Positions 32,699 through 42,098 of a stretch of DNA of 64,000 nt are shown here, in pieces. Every line of letters starts with the position of its first letter. Within the stretch, counting starts at the first letter, position 1. The stretch covers positions 4,601,001-4,665,000 of the forward strand of contig NZ_CP042823.1 in NCBI RefSeq assembly GCF_008000895.1. The letters are read 5' to 3'. Source of the DNA: Methylobacterium sp. WL1. GTDB taxonomy: Bacteria > Pseudomonadota > Alphaproteobacteria > Rhizobiales > Beijerinckiaceae. Under the pieces are notes generated by a model. It saw only the letters and a program-made list of their open reading frames with translations, was not told the DNA's origin and ran no database searches. The position numbers were made by a program, and so were the translations under genes.

Positions 32699-33988
32699 AT
32701 GCCGCGTGGCAGCTGTGAGCGTGCGGAGAGACCCCGTCGGTTCCTCGTGGCCTGTCTCACCGTAGTGATGGCTACGCCCGCCACGGCCGTGACACCGGTG
32801 ACGCCAGTGGGTGTTGAGAGCTGTGAGGCCTTTCTGGATGCCTACGCTCAGTGTGCAGCAAGCCCTGGCGTGCCGGAGGCCGCCCGCCCCAACATCCGGC
32901 AAGGCATCGGCACGCTGCGCGAGAGCTTCCGCGACGCCATCAGCCGCAACACGGCCGCCCGCCCGACGGTCGCCTACCAGTGCGCCCAGGCCCATGAGGC
33001 CGTGCGTAAGAGCATGGTCGACGCCTTCAGGTGCGACTTCCCCGCTCCGCCGCCGGCCTCCCAGGCTCTGCTGCAGGCCGCGCCACCCGCGGCCTCGGCA
33101 CAAGCGCCGGCCCGGGGGGGCGTGCGCGCCTCATCAACCTCGCCAAGCCCCGAGATGCAGGAGGTGGCGAAGGTGAACGCCTACACCGAGGTGCAGAACC
33201 ACCTCGTGCGTTCCCATCCCCTGGAACGGCAGCTCGCCGATTACCGACGCGACAACGAGCGCGTGCTCAAGCTCGGCACGAAGCTGGGTGCCAACGCCTG
33301 GTACCATTTCGGCATCGTCGACTTCGACGGGGTGATCGACGAACTGGACAAGGCGACCGCCCTGCCGGCGACCATTCCCGAGGTCGACTCCCAGGCCACC
33401 CGGCTGCTCGCAGCCTTGCGCGAGCTCAACCCGGTACTGAAGGCGCTGACCCGCTATCAGACCACGCGAGAGTTCAAGGAGGACGGCTACAAGTTCGCCC
33501 GCGAACAGCATCGGATCCTCGTGCCCAAGGTCGAAGCCGCCGCTAAGGCGATGGACGCCTACTGCACCGCCCTGTTCGAGCGCGAGCTCGCCCGGGACGA
33601 GCGGCGGATGGCGTCGCTGGCGGAGGACGCCCCAGCACGCCGACTGCTCGCCACCAGCTTGGCGCTACGCCGGGCAGTGCAGCGCTTCGAGGCCCTGGCG
33701 CCAAGGTCCGATACCGCCCCGTTCCTGGCCGCTCTCAGCGACGTGTCGACCGCGAATCGACAGCTCGGGGTGACGTTCGACGGCATGAACCCAAAAGCGA
33801 ATTCGTCGTGCACCGGATACGCGGACACGGTGGCGAGCGTGATCGGTCACGGCCGCGACGTCGCGCGAGACATCAAGGCGAAAGGTGACCCGAGTCAGCC
33901 GGCGCGGCTGTTCAACGACGCCTACAACCGCTCGGTGCGCGATCTCGAATCCTGCCAGCGGTACGAGGATAGGGTGCGGCCGAGCTAA
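32699..33988 (+). CDS. DUF3829/YiiG-like secreted protein
   Basis: A 429-aa protein. I chose ATG 32699 because AAGGAG ends six bases before it. A twin-basic N-terminus and a hydrophobic core (RFLVACLTVVMATPATA) form a signal peptide. The next 80 residues have paired cysteines (ESCEAFLDAYAQCAAS, YQCAQAH, RCDF), then a P/A linker, then the DUF3829 helical region (about 150-425; NAYTEVQNHLVRSHPLERQL). Known YiiG members are lipoproteins; no lipobox is seen here. Likely periplasmic and functionally tied to the M48 protease next to it. Confidence 0.7.
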   Translation: MPRGSCERAERPRRFLVACLTVVMATPATAVTPVTPVGVESCEAFLDAYAQCAASPGVPEAARPNIRQGIGTLRESFRDAISRNTAARPTVAYQCAQAHEAVRKSMVDAFRCDFPAPPPASQALLQAAPPAASAQAPARGGVRASSTSPSPEMQEVAKVNAYTEVQNHLVRSHPLERQLADYRRDNERVLKLGTKLGANAWYHFGIVDFDGVIDELDKATALPATIPEVDSQATRLLAALRELNPVLKALTRYQTTREFKEDGYKFAREQHRILVPKVEAAAKAMDAYCTALFERELARDERRMASLAEDAPARRLLATSLALRRAVQRFEALAPRSDTAPFLAALSDVSTANRQLGVTFDGMNPKANSSCTGYADTVASVIGHGRDVARDIKAKGDPSQPARLFNDAYNRSVRDLESCQRYEDRVRPS

Positions 33989-34044
33989 CCGGCGCTGGCA
34001 CAGCGCAGGCTGGCAGCCTCCGACAATCGATCGCCGAGGAGCAG

Positions 34045-36198
34045 ATGATCATACCGGTTCATCAGGACCGCCGCGGCAGTCGCCGACTTCCTCCCGTCGT
34101 CTGGCTCGTCGCCTGGGTCGTCGGCGTTCCGGCATTGCTCGGCGGGCTCGGGGCTTGGGAGGTCGAACGCGGGCTGGCGAGCGCCGAAAGCTATACGCGC
34201 CGCCAAGTTGAGTTGCCGGTCTCCGTCGTTCAGCTGCGGCTGCTGGCGGCGACAGATCCCTACGCCTCGGTCCGTTTCGAAGGTGGGCGCACCGCCTACG
34301 GGGCGGCATTGGCCACCGACAAAGCTCAGGAGGCGCTGGCCGTGGTCACACGCGACCTGCCTCTGGCCCGGGCTCGCGCGTGGGTGCCGTACGCGACGCT
34401 CGGCGGCGCGCTGCTCGCACTGCTGGCCGGTCTCGTCGCGCTGGCCGGCGGCGGAGCCGCGGGCCTATGGGCGCGGCGTTCGCGCGACGCCTTGCTCGCC
34501 AGTTTTGGCCTCGTGCGCCGCGTGCTGCCGGTGCTGCTTGGACTGCAGATCGTGGGCTTGAGCCTCGCGGTGCTCGCAGCCGCGCTGTTCGAGGCCACCG
34601 GGCTGTGGTTCACTCAGCGGTTCTCGGCTGGCGAAGCCAAGCTGCTGCTCGGCGCGCTGGTCATCGCCGCTTTGGCGGCCTGGGCCGCGGTCGCGGCGGT
34701 ACGCGGCCTGCGCGGGGTGTTCGCGCTGTTCACCCCCGAGCCCATCGACGTACGCGGCCGCGTCCTCGACGAGGCCGATGCACCGGGTCTGTGGCGCCTC
34801 GTGCGCGAGCTCGCCGGGCGCGGGGACTCGCTGGTCCCCGACGCGGTGGTCGTCGGCTTGACCGGTGGCTTCTTCGTCACAGAGTCCGCAGTCCGCCTGA
34901 GTCCAGACACGCGGACGCTGACTGGGCGCACGCTGTACCTACCGGCCCCCTATCTCGGCGTGCTTGACGGGCGCGAGCTTTCCGCCGTGATCGGGCACGA
35001 ACTCGCGCACTTCGCGGGCGAGGACACCGCCTATAGCCGGCGCTTCACCCCGATCTATGCCGGCCTACATCGCGCGCTGACCGCGCTGGGCAATGTCGGC
35101 CCCGGAGACTTACTCACTCGCCCAGCCGCCTATGTCGGCTATCGCAGCCTCGGCACCTTCGACGCAGCGGTGGCGCGTTGGAGCCGGGCGCGTGAGTTCG
35201 AGGCCGACCGGCGCGGTGCCCAGGTCTCTGGAGCACCACCCGCAGCCTCCGCCCTGCTGCGTGTCGGCGTCCTCGGCCCGGTGGTGGGCGAGACGCTCGC
35301 ATCTTCCTACGGCAAGCCCGACGCGGCGCCCGACGATCTTGTCGCGGGCGTACTCGACGCAATCCCCGTTGCCGGCTTCCCCGAGCCGGGGGCGCACCTC
35401 GACGACCGGCAGGCGCACCCCACCGACACCCACCCGTCCGATCGGCAGCGTATCGCGGCGCTCGGCGTTCCGCTCGACGCCGAGCTGTTCGCCCGCGCCG
35501 CCCGGCCGCTCACCGTAGGGGACCGCGCCTGGCCGGCCGCCCTGGTCGCGGACTGGACCGGTCTGTGCCGCTGGCTCAGCGTGGACTTCCTGACTGGGGC
35601 ACGGGAGCACCGAGCTGCCGAGCGGGTATACCTAGAGGAGACCGCAGCGGCAGTGCCGGTCGAGGAGACGGTGGTGCACGAGAACGGTGCGCCGATGGTC
35701 TGGACGATGGGCGTCCTAGCGCTCCTCTTCGCCGGCGCCGGCGCTGCCTTGCTTCTGTACCCCCGCGCCCTTGGCGTCGCGCACGATGCGCTGGCGCAGC
35801 AGATCCTCGGCGCCGCTGCCGCGGCGGGTGTCGCCTGGGCAGGGATCTACGCCGGTCTCGTGCATCGACGCGGCCGGACGCCGTTGTTGGTGCTGACGCC
35901 GGACGTGCTGCGCTCGCCGCTACTCGACAGTGCGGTAGCGTGGAAGGATGTGGCGGACTTCCAGGTCACGCACGGCAAGCGGCTCACCCTGACGCTTGCC
36001 CTCACGCCGGACGCCACGTTGCCGAGGACCAAGCGCCTGTTCTCGCAGGCCGGAGTGAGCCGACGGCGACGTCACGTCTGCGTGCAGTCTCTGGGTTCGC
36101 GCGGCCTCAAGCCCGACGCCTTCGCCGCGCTGGTCGGACGCTACCTCGCGGCCTCTCGTGCCCGCGTGCACCTGTCAGCGGCGCATACAGGGATCTGA
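34045..36198 (+). CDS. M48-family membrane metalloprotease
   Basis: A 717-aa protein. An N-terminal helix (VVWLVAWVVGVPALLGGL), a 65-residue outside loop and three further helices lead to the M48 domain. There the zinc site is H318-E-L-A-H322 (AVIGHELAHFAGE), with the third ligand E384 in AREFEADRRGA. After the protease come two more helices (near 535-600) and a 110-residue C-terminal domain resembling a PH-like fold (VLTPDVLRSPLLDSAVAWKD). It is much longer than HtpX. Probably degrades or checks membrane or periplasmic proteins; partner candidates are the neighbours. Confidence 0.88.
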   Translation: MIIPVHQDRRGSRRLPPVVWLVAWVVGVPALLGGLGAWEVERGLASAESYTRRQVELPVSVVQLRLLAATDPYASVRFEGGRTAYGAALATDKAQEALAVVTRDLPLARARAWVPYATLGGALLALLAGLVALAGGGAAGLWARRSRDALLASFGLVRRVLPVLLGLQIVGLSLAVLAAALFEATGLWFTQRFSAGEAKLLLGALVIAALAAWAAVAAVRGLRGVFALFTPEPIDVRGRVLDEADAPGLWRLVRELAGRGDSLVPDAVVVGLTGGFFVTESAVRLSPDTRTLTGRTLYLPAPYLGVLDGRELSAVIGHELAHFAGEDTAYSRRFTPIYAGLHRALTALGNVGPGDLLTRPAAYVGYRSLGTFDAAVARWSRAREFEADRRGAQVSGAPPAASALLRVGVLGPVVGETLASSYGKPDAAPDDLVAGVLDAIPVAGFPEPGAHLDDRQAHPTDTHPSDRQRIAALGVPLDAELFARAARPLTVGDRAWPAALVADWTGLCRWLSVDFLTGAREHRAAERVYLEETAAAVPVEETVVHENGAPMVWTMGVLALLFAGAGAALLLYPRALGVAHDALAQQILGAAAAAGVAWAGIYAGLVHRRGRTPLLVLTPDVLRSPLLDSAVAWKDVADFQVTHGKRLTLTLALTPDATLPRTKRLFSQAGVSRRRRHVCVQSLGSRGLKPDAFAALVGRYLAASRARVHLSAAHTGI

Positions 36199-36387
36199 TC
36201 GCTCGGCCACCGGCAAACGTCCTTCCAAGCGCTGGATCAACGCCGCTTGTGGCTCGTTGCCCTATTCTTCGCGGCATTCCTGACTGGGTTAAGCTGGCTC
36301 GTCGTCGGCGACCTGCACAAGGTGTTTGGTCCCAACGCCTCATCTCACGAGCAAGGATGGGTGGCGGACTGGTGCAGACGCTTCGCT

Positions 36388-36633
36388 CTACCCCGGGGGG
36401 ACGCGTGTGAGCTCCTCGACCACCTGATGCATGTCCAAGCCGATGATCGTGGCCAGATCGAGCAACTCGACCAAGTCGATCCGCCGCTCGCCGCTCTCTA
36501 TGTTCGACACGAACGGCTGGTGTCGCCCGAGCCGGCCTGCCACTTCGGCCTGGGTCAGGCCTGCCGCCTCCCGCGCACGTACGACGAGCTCGATCAGACG
36601 CGCGTGCCGAGCTGAACCGAGGGTGCGCGCCAT
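36388..36633 (-). CDS. XRE-family transcriptional regulator
   Basis: An 81-aa protein that is a single XRE/Cro helix-turn-helix (LIELVVRAREAAGLTQAEVA, GRLGRHQPFVSNIESGERRI, DLVELLDLATIIGL). No sensor domain. It lies between the M48 gene and the secreted-protein pseudogene on the opposite strand and may control them. Upstream (36199-36387) there is a possible transmembrane frame on the plus strand but no firm gene. Confidence 0.85.
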   Translation of the reverse strand: MARTLGSARHARLIELVVRAREAAGLTQAEVAGRLGRHQPFVSNIESGERRIDLVELLDLATIIGLDMHQVVEELTRVPPG

Positions 36634-36796
36634 GCCGGGCCGTGCGGGTGAGAACCGCCAGCTCGGCTAGAACCGATATTTGGATATCCAAAAGTCGGAT
36701 ATTTCGCTGGACTACCACCCCTCACCGGAGCGACACGACGCACCGGGGCGCACGCCGGTCAGGCGGCTCGCCCGGGCGCGCGACGGAAGAGCAGCT

Positions 36797-37953
36797 ATGA
36801 GGACGCGGCGCAGGCACACCGGCGTACAGCTCGCGACAGCACTCACTCTGGCTTCGCTTGCCCCATCCGACGCCCGGGCAGGACAGAGCTTCATCCAGAC
36901 CTACATCGACGCGCAGGGTGGCTGCGCCAGTGCGGCCGGTCCCCTGGCGTTCGTCCTGGCCGGGGGCGGCCTGCAGGCGCCGTTCGGCAAGCTCGCCGGC
37001 GACTGGACGGACACGGATCTCGCCGCCCTCCCCGCCATCTTATCCGCGTGCGAGCGGACGGCGGCCCGGGTGACCCCGTATCTCGCCGCCGAGGTCAGGG
37101 GCCAGGCTCGGGAGCTCGAGACGCGCGCGCCGCAGATCGTGGCGGCCGCGCGCGCCGAGCGGGCGCGGCAGGGGCCCAACTCCAGGCCCGGCGGGACCTC
37201 GCGCAGGCGCGGATCGAGGCGGCACGCCGGCAGGCGGACCTGCCCGCCGCCGGCCCCGAGGACGACGTCCGACGCCTGGAGGCGGAGGCCGGACGCGCGG
37301 AAGCGCAGGCGCGGGCCGCGGTTGGGTACCGTGATCGTGCCTTGCGTGAAGCGGCCGAACAACGACCGCCGGCCCCGATGCCTCCACGTGAGATGAGCCA
37401 GAACGAGCCCGGCGACGGTGAGAGCCGGCCGGCGACCGGTCCTACGACGACCTTCGCCTTCGACGCGCCGAGCTTCCGTCGGATGTACGACAGGCGCCTG
37501 CGTGGTGATGGTGACGGCGGCATCGAGGACTGCGCCGAGCAAGGCATGAACTACGTTTGCCGGTTCGACGACGCCCCGTTCCGCAAGTCGGTCGAGGCGT
37601 TCCGCAAGCTTGACCTCGTGCGCGGTTCGTTCAGCTCGAAGCTCGGGCTGTCGGTGGTCAGCCGGGCCGGTAAGGCATCGAGCATCGTGCTCACCGGCGA
37701 CCGGGCGGACCCGATGAACCTGTTCGGCTTCGTCGGCAAAGCGGCCAGCCTGATCAAGACACTCGAGCCGGGGATCGCGGAGGGAGCGGTGCAGGATCTG
37801 CTGAGTGCGGGGCTTGGCCTGACGCGCGGCGACGACGATTCGACCATCGGCGCCGAGCGGACAGTCGTTCGGGGTGCGTACGTCGCCCAGTGCAGGTCCA
37901 CACCGTCGCGCGAGACCACGGCCATGACCTGCACGTTCGAGCCGCGCTCATAG
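36797..37953 (+). pseudogene. Secreted coiled-coil protein gene, frameshifted
   Basis: ATG 36797 opens a signal peptide (TGVQLATALTLASLAPSDAR, then AGQSFIQTYIDAQGGC). Sense is kept to about 37170 (IVAAARAERARQG) and then switches frame, continuing AQLQARRDLAQARIEAARRQ, a coiled coil. A C-terminal domain of about 160 residues follows (FAFDAPSFRRMYDRRLRG, CAEQGMNYVCRFDDAPFRKS) to TAG 37953. The switch lies in a G/C run, so it may be an assembly error. Joined, it would be about 385 residues. Family not recognised. Confidence 0.55.
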
Positions 37954-38024
37954 GTACGTGCGCGGCCATCTTTAACCCGACCGAGGGCAAGAGTGAGATG
38001 CACGCCCAAGACGCGATCACCCGC

Positions 38025-39542
38025 TCACCCTAAGCCCGGCGGTCCGTCGTACGTCCTCGACGCGTCTCGATCGCCGAGGCCAGATTCATCGTCCTCGACG
38101 CCGCGGCGTTCGATCGTGCGTCGTTTCGGGTTGCGCCGGCGCATCGGCCCCAGACGCGCGGTCTGCGACACCAGAAAATCCAGCGCCTGCGAGGTCGCGT
38201 CGACCTGGTCGTCGCCGCGCCCGAATGGGAACGCTAGCAATTCGGCGACGTAGACGTCCGTCCACGGCTCGCGCTTCGGGAGCCACACCTCTCCCGCCTC
38301 GAACCGCGCGCTCTGCGCCAGCAGCCGCGCGCGCTTGTCGTAGCGCGGGCGCCGCAGCTGCAGCCGCATGCCGTCCCTCTGCCGCAAATCCTGCTGCAGG
38401 CTGCGCCCGAGTTCGGTGTCCTCAATCAGCGTCGCGTTCGGCTGCCAAGCTCGCTCCGCCTCCATGATCTTGCGGCGCAGCTCCGGTACTTCCCAGCGAC
38501 CCCGCAGCTGCTCGAGCAGGTAGTATCGCTCCCCGTCCCACCCCCACAGCTGCCCGACCGAGTGGCTGCTGGTCTCCTCCAACGTCGAGGCCGTGTCCCA
38601 GCTCGCCAACAAGTAGGCAAATGCATCCGGTTCGGGCTCCTCGTCGAAGTAGCGCAACCACGCGCGCTGGATCACGTTGCCGCCCGGCGGCACCGGGTTT
38701 TGCAGGTACATCGCCGCAAACGTCATCGACCCGACCGCGGCGCGCACTTCGTCGAGCACCGACCGCGGCTCACGCGCGGCGTCGAGCACCTCGCCGGCCG
38801 CGCGGTCGTAGACGTCATGCGCGCCTGTCCCGATCCGATGACACGCCGGCTCGGACGCGATCGCGGGCAGGATCAGCTGGTCCCATTCCCCGGTGTGTTG
38901 CACCTGTCCGATGAGGTCGTCTTCGTGCAGGCGTTGCGAAACCAGCACGATCGCGCCGCGGCGCTTGTCGTTCAGCCGGGTGCGGTGGGCGGTGTTCCAT
39001 AAATTCATCTCCCGCCGCCGCACCGCCTCGGAGAACACCGCCTCCGGGCTCATAGCGTCGTCGCCGATGATCAGGTCGGCGCCGCGCCCGAGCACAGGTC
39101 CGGAGATCGACACAGCGAAGCGGTAGCCGCGCTCAGTGGTAATCGTCTCAAGCTTGCGGTCGCCGCCGGGCTGGATGAAGAAGGTTGGGAAGGCAGCGCG
39201 GTACCACGGCCTGGCAACGATCGCGCGGAAGGCGGCGGCATGCGTCTGGGCGAGGTCGGCCGAGTACGAGGTGCAGATGATGCGCAGACGGGGGTTGCGG
39301 CCGAGCAGCCAGGCGGTGAAGGCGACCGTCACCAGTAGCGACTTGCCCGAGCGCGGGGGTACGTTGACGATCAGTCGGCGGCTCTCGCCCGCCTCGATGC
39401 GCCGTAGCGCCTCCGCGACGGCGTGCAAGTGCCAGTTGTCGACGAACGGCGTGCCGGGCTCGAGCGTGGCGAAGCAGCGCTCATAGAACACCATGAAGTC
39501 GGTACGCAGGGCGTGACGGTACAGGCGCTGGGCTTGGCTCAT
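38025..39542 (-). CDS. Phage terminase large subunit (orphan)
   Basis: A 505-aa TerL. The ATPase domain has Walker A LIVNVPPRSGKSLLVTVAFT (about 55-75), a GADLIIGDDAMSP Walker-B-like block and a coupling motif region LVSQRLHEDDLIG. The C-terminal RNase H-like nuclease starts at LLASWDTASTLEETSSHSVG and shows IEDTELGRSLQQDLRQ and GDDQVDATSQALDFL. Normally it packages phage DNA with portal and small subunit; neither is present. Its ATG overlaps the stop of the DUF5681 gene by 4 bases. Confidence 0.92.
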   Translation of the reverse strand: MSQAQRLYRHALRTDFMVFYERCFATLEPGTPFVDNWHLHAVAEALRRIEAGESRRLIVNVPPRSGKSLLVTVAFTAWLLGRNPRLRIICTSYSADLAQTHAAAFRAIVARPWYRAAFPTFFIQPGGDRKLETITTERGYRFAVSISGPVLGRGADLIIGDDAMSPEAVFSEAVRRREMNLWNTAHRTRLNDKRRGAIVLVSQRLHEDDLIGQVQHTGEWDQLILPAIASEPACHRIGTGAHDVYDRAAGEVLDAAREPRSVLDEVRAAVGSMTFAAMYLQNPVPPGGNVIQRAWLRYFDEEPEPDAFAYLLASWDTASTLEETSSHSVGQLWGWDGERYYLLEQLRGRWEVPELRRKIMEAERAWQPNATLIEDTELGRSLQQDLRQRDGMRLQLRRPRYDKRARLLAQSARFEAGEVWLPKREPWTDVYVAELLAFPFGRGDDQVDATSQALDFLVSQTARLGPMRRRNPKRRTIERRGVEDDESGLGDRDASRTYDGPPGLG

Positions 39543-40021
39543 GTCGCACCCTCCTCGTCATCCCCGCCCAGACGTGCGCCCTCATCCGTGGCTGCGGCCT
39601 CACACCTATCCTCCGCTTCACCGGCCAACGATCGCAGCCCTCGCGCGCGCCGCTCGATCATGCGGTCGAACGCTGCCTGATCCTCCGGGCTGAGCGCGTC
39701 GTCCTCAGAGGTCGCCGTCCGGTTCGCCTGTCGCTCCTTCCTGCGCCTGCCCATCTCCTTGCTCGCCGAGACGTTGCCGCCCATCAACTCCCGGTACAGC
39801 GCCAGGTCGATGGTCTCGTCGCGCGTCATCCGACGCGGCTTGCCGCCGACCGGCACGGTGACGATCTCGTCGAAGAAGTCGATCGTCGGCTTCGGTTTGC
39901 CCTTACGGCCCCACGGGTTGCCAACACCGCCCGGCTTGAAGCGGTGCGCCTCAGGCGGGCGTCCGTAACCGATCGGTGCAGTGTCTGCGGGCTTCGCACC
40001 GCGCTCGCGATCCCTAGCCAT
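39539..40021 (-). CDS. DUF5681 domain protein
   Basis: A 160-aa basic protein. The N-terminal DUF5681 motif is clear (IGYGRPPEAHRFKPGGVGNP, WGRKGKPKPT), followed by VPVGGKPRRMTRDETIDLAL, YRELMGGNVSAS and a charged disordered C-terminus. DUF5681 proteins are often encoded beside terminases and have been thought to be small-subunit-like DNA-binding partners; that role is inference. It lies 9 bases after the methyltransferase gene and overlaps terL, so the three are one operon. Confidence 0.85.
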   Translation of the reverse strand: MARDRERGAKPADTAPIGYGRPPEAHRFKPGGVGNPWGRKGKPKPTIDFFDEIVTVPVGGKPRRMTRDETIDLALYRELMGGNVSASKEMGRRRKERQANRTATSEDDALSPEDQAAFDRMIERRARGLRSLAGEAEDRCEAAATDEGARLGGDDEEGAT

Positions 40022-40030
40022 GAAACCACC

Positions 40031-41521
40031 TCACGCGCGCGCGGCGTGCGACGGCAGCTTGACGCCCCGCTCCGCGGCCGTCTCAGCGAAGGTCAAGCCG
40101 GTCACGGCGTGGCGCGCCGGCGCCCCCGTGCAGATCTCCATCCGGCGCACGGCGAGATCGGCGTATAACGGATCGATTTCTGTGCCGTAGCCGCGCCGCC
40201 GCGCGCGATGGGCCGCCACCAGAGTGGTGCCGCTGCCCGCGAAGGCGTCGAGCACGATCTCGCCGCGCCGGGAGACGTCGAGGATCGCGTCCTGGATCAT
40301 CGCGACGTTCTTCGGTGTGACGTGTTCAAGACTATCTCGGCCGCGCCGTCCGTCGACGAAACCTCTCTCGCGCGGATAGGCCCACAGATTCGAGCGGTTT
40401 CGGCCGTTGCGGCCGAGCTCGACGTTGTTCAGAACCTCTCCGGTGCCGTTCTTCCAGCAGAAACACAGCTCGTGGCCACTACGCCACAATGACCCCATGC
40501 CGGGGTTGGACTTGGCCCACACCGCGACATTGATGAGCTGGCTGTAGACGGCGTGACCGGCGTCCAGCATTTCGCGCATGTGCCGCCAATCCATGAACTG
40601 GAGCGAGAGCGATCCATCTCTGGCGTGCGCCGCGAGCCGCTCGAACGCGGCACGTAGGAAGGCTGTGAACGCCTCCGGGCTCATCTCGCCGGAAGCCATC
40701 GCGAACTCCCGCGCATCGGATCGGCCGGTAACGTGTCCGGCGATCGCGACGTTGTAGGGTGGGTCGCACGCGACGAGACCCGCCAGCTCGCCGGCCATGA
40801 GCGCCGGTAGGCTCACGTCGCTCAGAACGTCCAGGCAACCGAGCCGATGCCCACCCGCGAACAGCCAGATATCTCCAAGTTGTGAGACCGCCTCCCTCAG
40901 CAGCGGCGGCAGATCGTCGTCGCTGTTTTCGTCGGGCGCTCTAAAGATCGCGTCGAGTTCGGCCGAGGAGAACGCCGTGAAGGTGACGAGATCGCGGTCG
41001 AAATCGACGAGGAAGCCGAGCTCATCCTTGAGCGCTTTCGGGTCCCACTTGGAGAGCTCGCCGATCTTGTTGAGAGCGATGCGCAAGGTACGGGCTTGCT
41101 CGTCGCTCAGGTGGGCCAGTTCGATGGTCGGGATTGTCACGAGACCGAGGTCGCGCGCCACCGCGACGACCTCATGCCCCGCGATGATCCGGTTCCCTGC
41201 ATCAACCAGAATAGGGATGACGATCCCCCAGCGCCTCACGCTCGCGAGCAGGTGCTCGCGGTGGCGGGGATCGTACTTACGTAGCTTGATCCGCGAGACG
41301 GTGAGTTCGCCCGGTGGACGATAGGCGATGGCGAGCGAGGTCCGGGCCTGCCCGTCTTGCTGAGATGCAGGCGGCCGCCGACGAACCCTGGTCTGCGGCT
41401 GCGCAGCCGGAAGTGCGAGGCCATGCGGTTCGGTAGGAGTGGCTGAGGACACGGTGTCGATCCGACCGGGAGAGCGACAGCTGCCATGCTCGAACTCACC
41501 CGCACGCTTGGTACGAGGCAT
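40031..41521 (-). CDS. ParB/Srx-domain DNA methyltransferase fusion
   Basis: A 496-aa protein. After an 85-residue variable N-terminus comes a ParB/sulfiredoxin-like domain (about 85-185; YDPRHREHLLASVRRWGIVI, GNRIIAGHEVVAVARDLGL). Then a DNA methylase of the N6_N4 class follows: motif IV VACDPPYNVAIAG (about 255) and motif I LDAFAGSGTTLVAAHRARRR near the C-terminus (beta-class order). It should methylate adenine or cytosine N4 at an unknown site. First gene of the operon with DUF5681 and TerL. No restriction enzyme nearby. Confidence 0.92.
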   Translation of the reverse strand: MPRTKRAGEFEHGSCRSPGRIDTVSSATPTEPHGLALPAAQPQTRVRRRPPASQQDGQARTSLAIAYRPPGELTVSRIKLRKYDPRHREHLLASVRRWGIVIPILVDAGNRIIAGHEVVAVARDLGLVTIPTIELAHLSDEQARTLRIALNKIGELSKWDPKALKDELGFLVDFDRDLVTFTAFSSAELDAIFRAPDENSDDDLPPLLREAVSQLGDIWLFAGGHRLGCLDVLSDVSLPALMAGELAGLVACDPPYNVAIAGHVTGRSDAREFAMASGEMSPEAFTAFLRAAFERLAAHARDGSLSLQFMDWRHMREMLDAGHAVYSQLINVAVWAKSNPGMGSLWRSGHELCFCWKNGTGEVLNNVELGRNGRNRSNLWAYPRERGFVDGRRGRDSLEHVTPKNVAMIQDAILDVSRRGEIVLDAFAGSGTTLVAAHRARRRGYGTEIDPLYADLAVRRMEICTGAPARHAVTGLTFAETAAERGVKLPSHAARA

Positions 41522-41803
41522 CGAGATCGAGGAGGCGTTAGCTGCGTGCTCGTAGCCGGTGCGGAGATCCGCGGCCGAACCTGAACTGCTGCGTAATGAG
41601 CACCCCGCACCCGGAGATCGGAAGCGCTCAAGCCAGTAGCCGAAGCATCGCCCGTCAGCCCCGACCGGTCAACCCCTCAACTTAGGTTCATGGTGGCATC
41701 CGGCCTCCCATGTTGAACCTAATCCCATCTATGACCTGCGAATTCCCATCTCCAATCGCATTTCGCACTGCAACAAATTCCCATTTCTTTCTGCGCGAAA
41801 CAG

Positions 41804-41833
41804 AGACTGGTTCGAGCCCGACTGCGTGCACCA
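41804..41833 (+). other. tRNA 3'-end-like sequence, possible attachment-site relic
   Basis: GACTGGTTCGAGCCCGACTG followed by CGTGCACCA looks like a T-loop (GGTTCGAGCC) plus acceptor end with CCA. No matching 5' acceptor or anticodon arm lies upstream, so it is not a whole tRNA. Islands often leave such 3' pieces at their borders. The T stem is imperfect, so this is tentative. Confidence 0.3.
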
Positions 41834-42052
41834 CCAGGCCTTCCTGGTGGTTATCGAGTGTCCTACTGGCTGCGGCGATAACGCTGCTGAGCCAGGGACT
41901 TAGCGGAGGCCCGCAGGGCCACTCGCCACCGTCCTGATCGGTTTGCCGGCACGCTTCGGGCGCGAACACGCCCTCGCTCCGGGCGTTGCGCCGACGTTTC
42001 CTCCCCTGCCCGGCTGCCGCATCCTCCGTGCCCGGTTCCTGTCCCGTTCGAG

Positions 42053-42098
42053 ACGCGCGGCGTGAAATCGCGTCCCGTTGCGGTTTCACGCCGCGCGT
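42053..42098. repeat. Perfect 15-bp inverted repeat
   Basis: Arms ACGCGCGGCGTGAAA (42053-42067) and TTTCACGCCGCGCGT (42084-42098), 16-nt loop. No T-run follows, so it could be a factor-binding site or a hairpin end rather than a simple terminator. It lies 237 bases before the GST gene. Confidence 0.7.

Noticed and set aside
38025..41521. Calling the terminase trio a prophage
   Set aside because: No portal, head, tail, lysis or integrase genes in the neighbourhood; a prophage label is not supported by what is visible.
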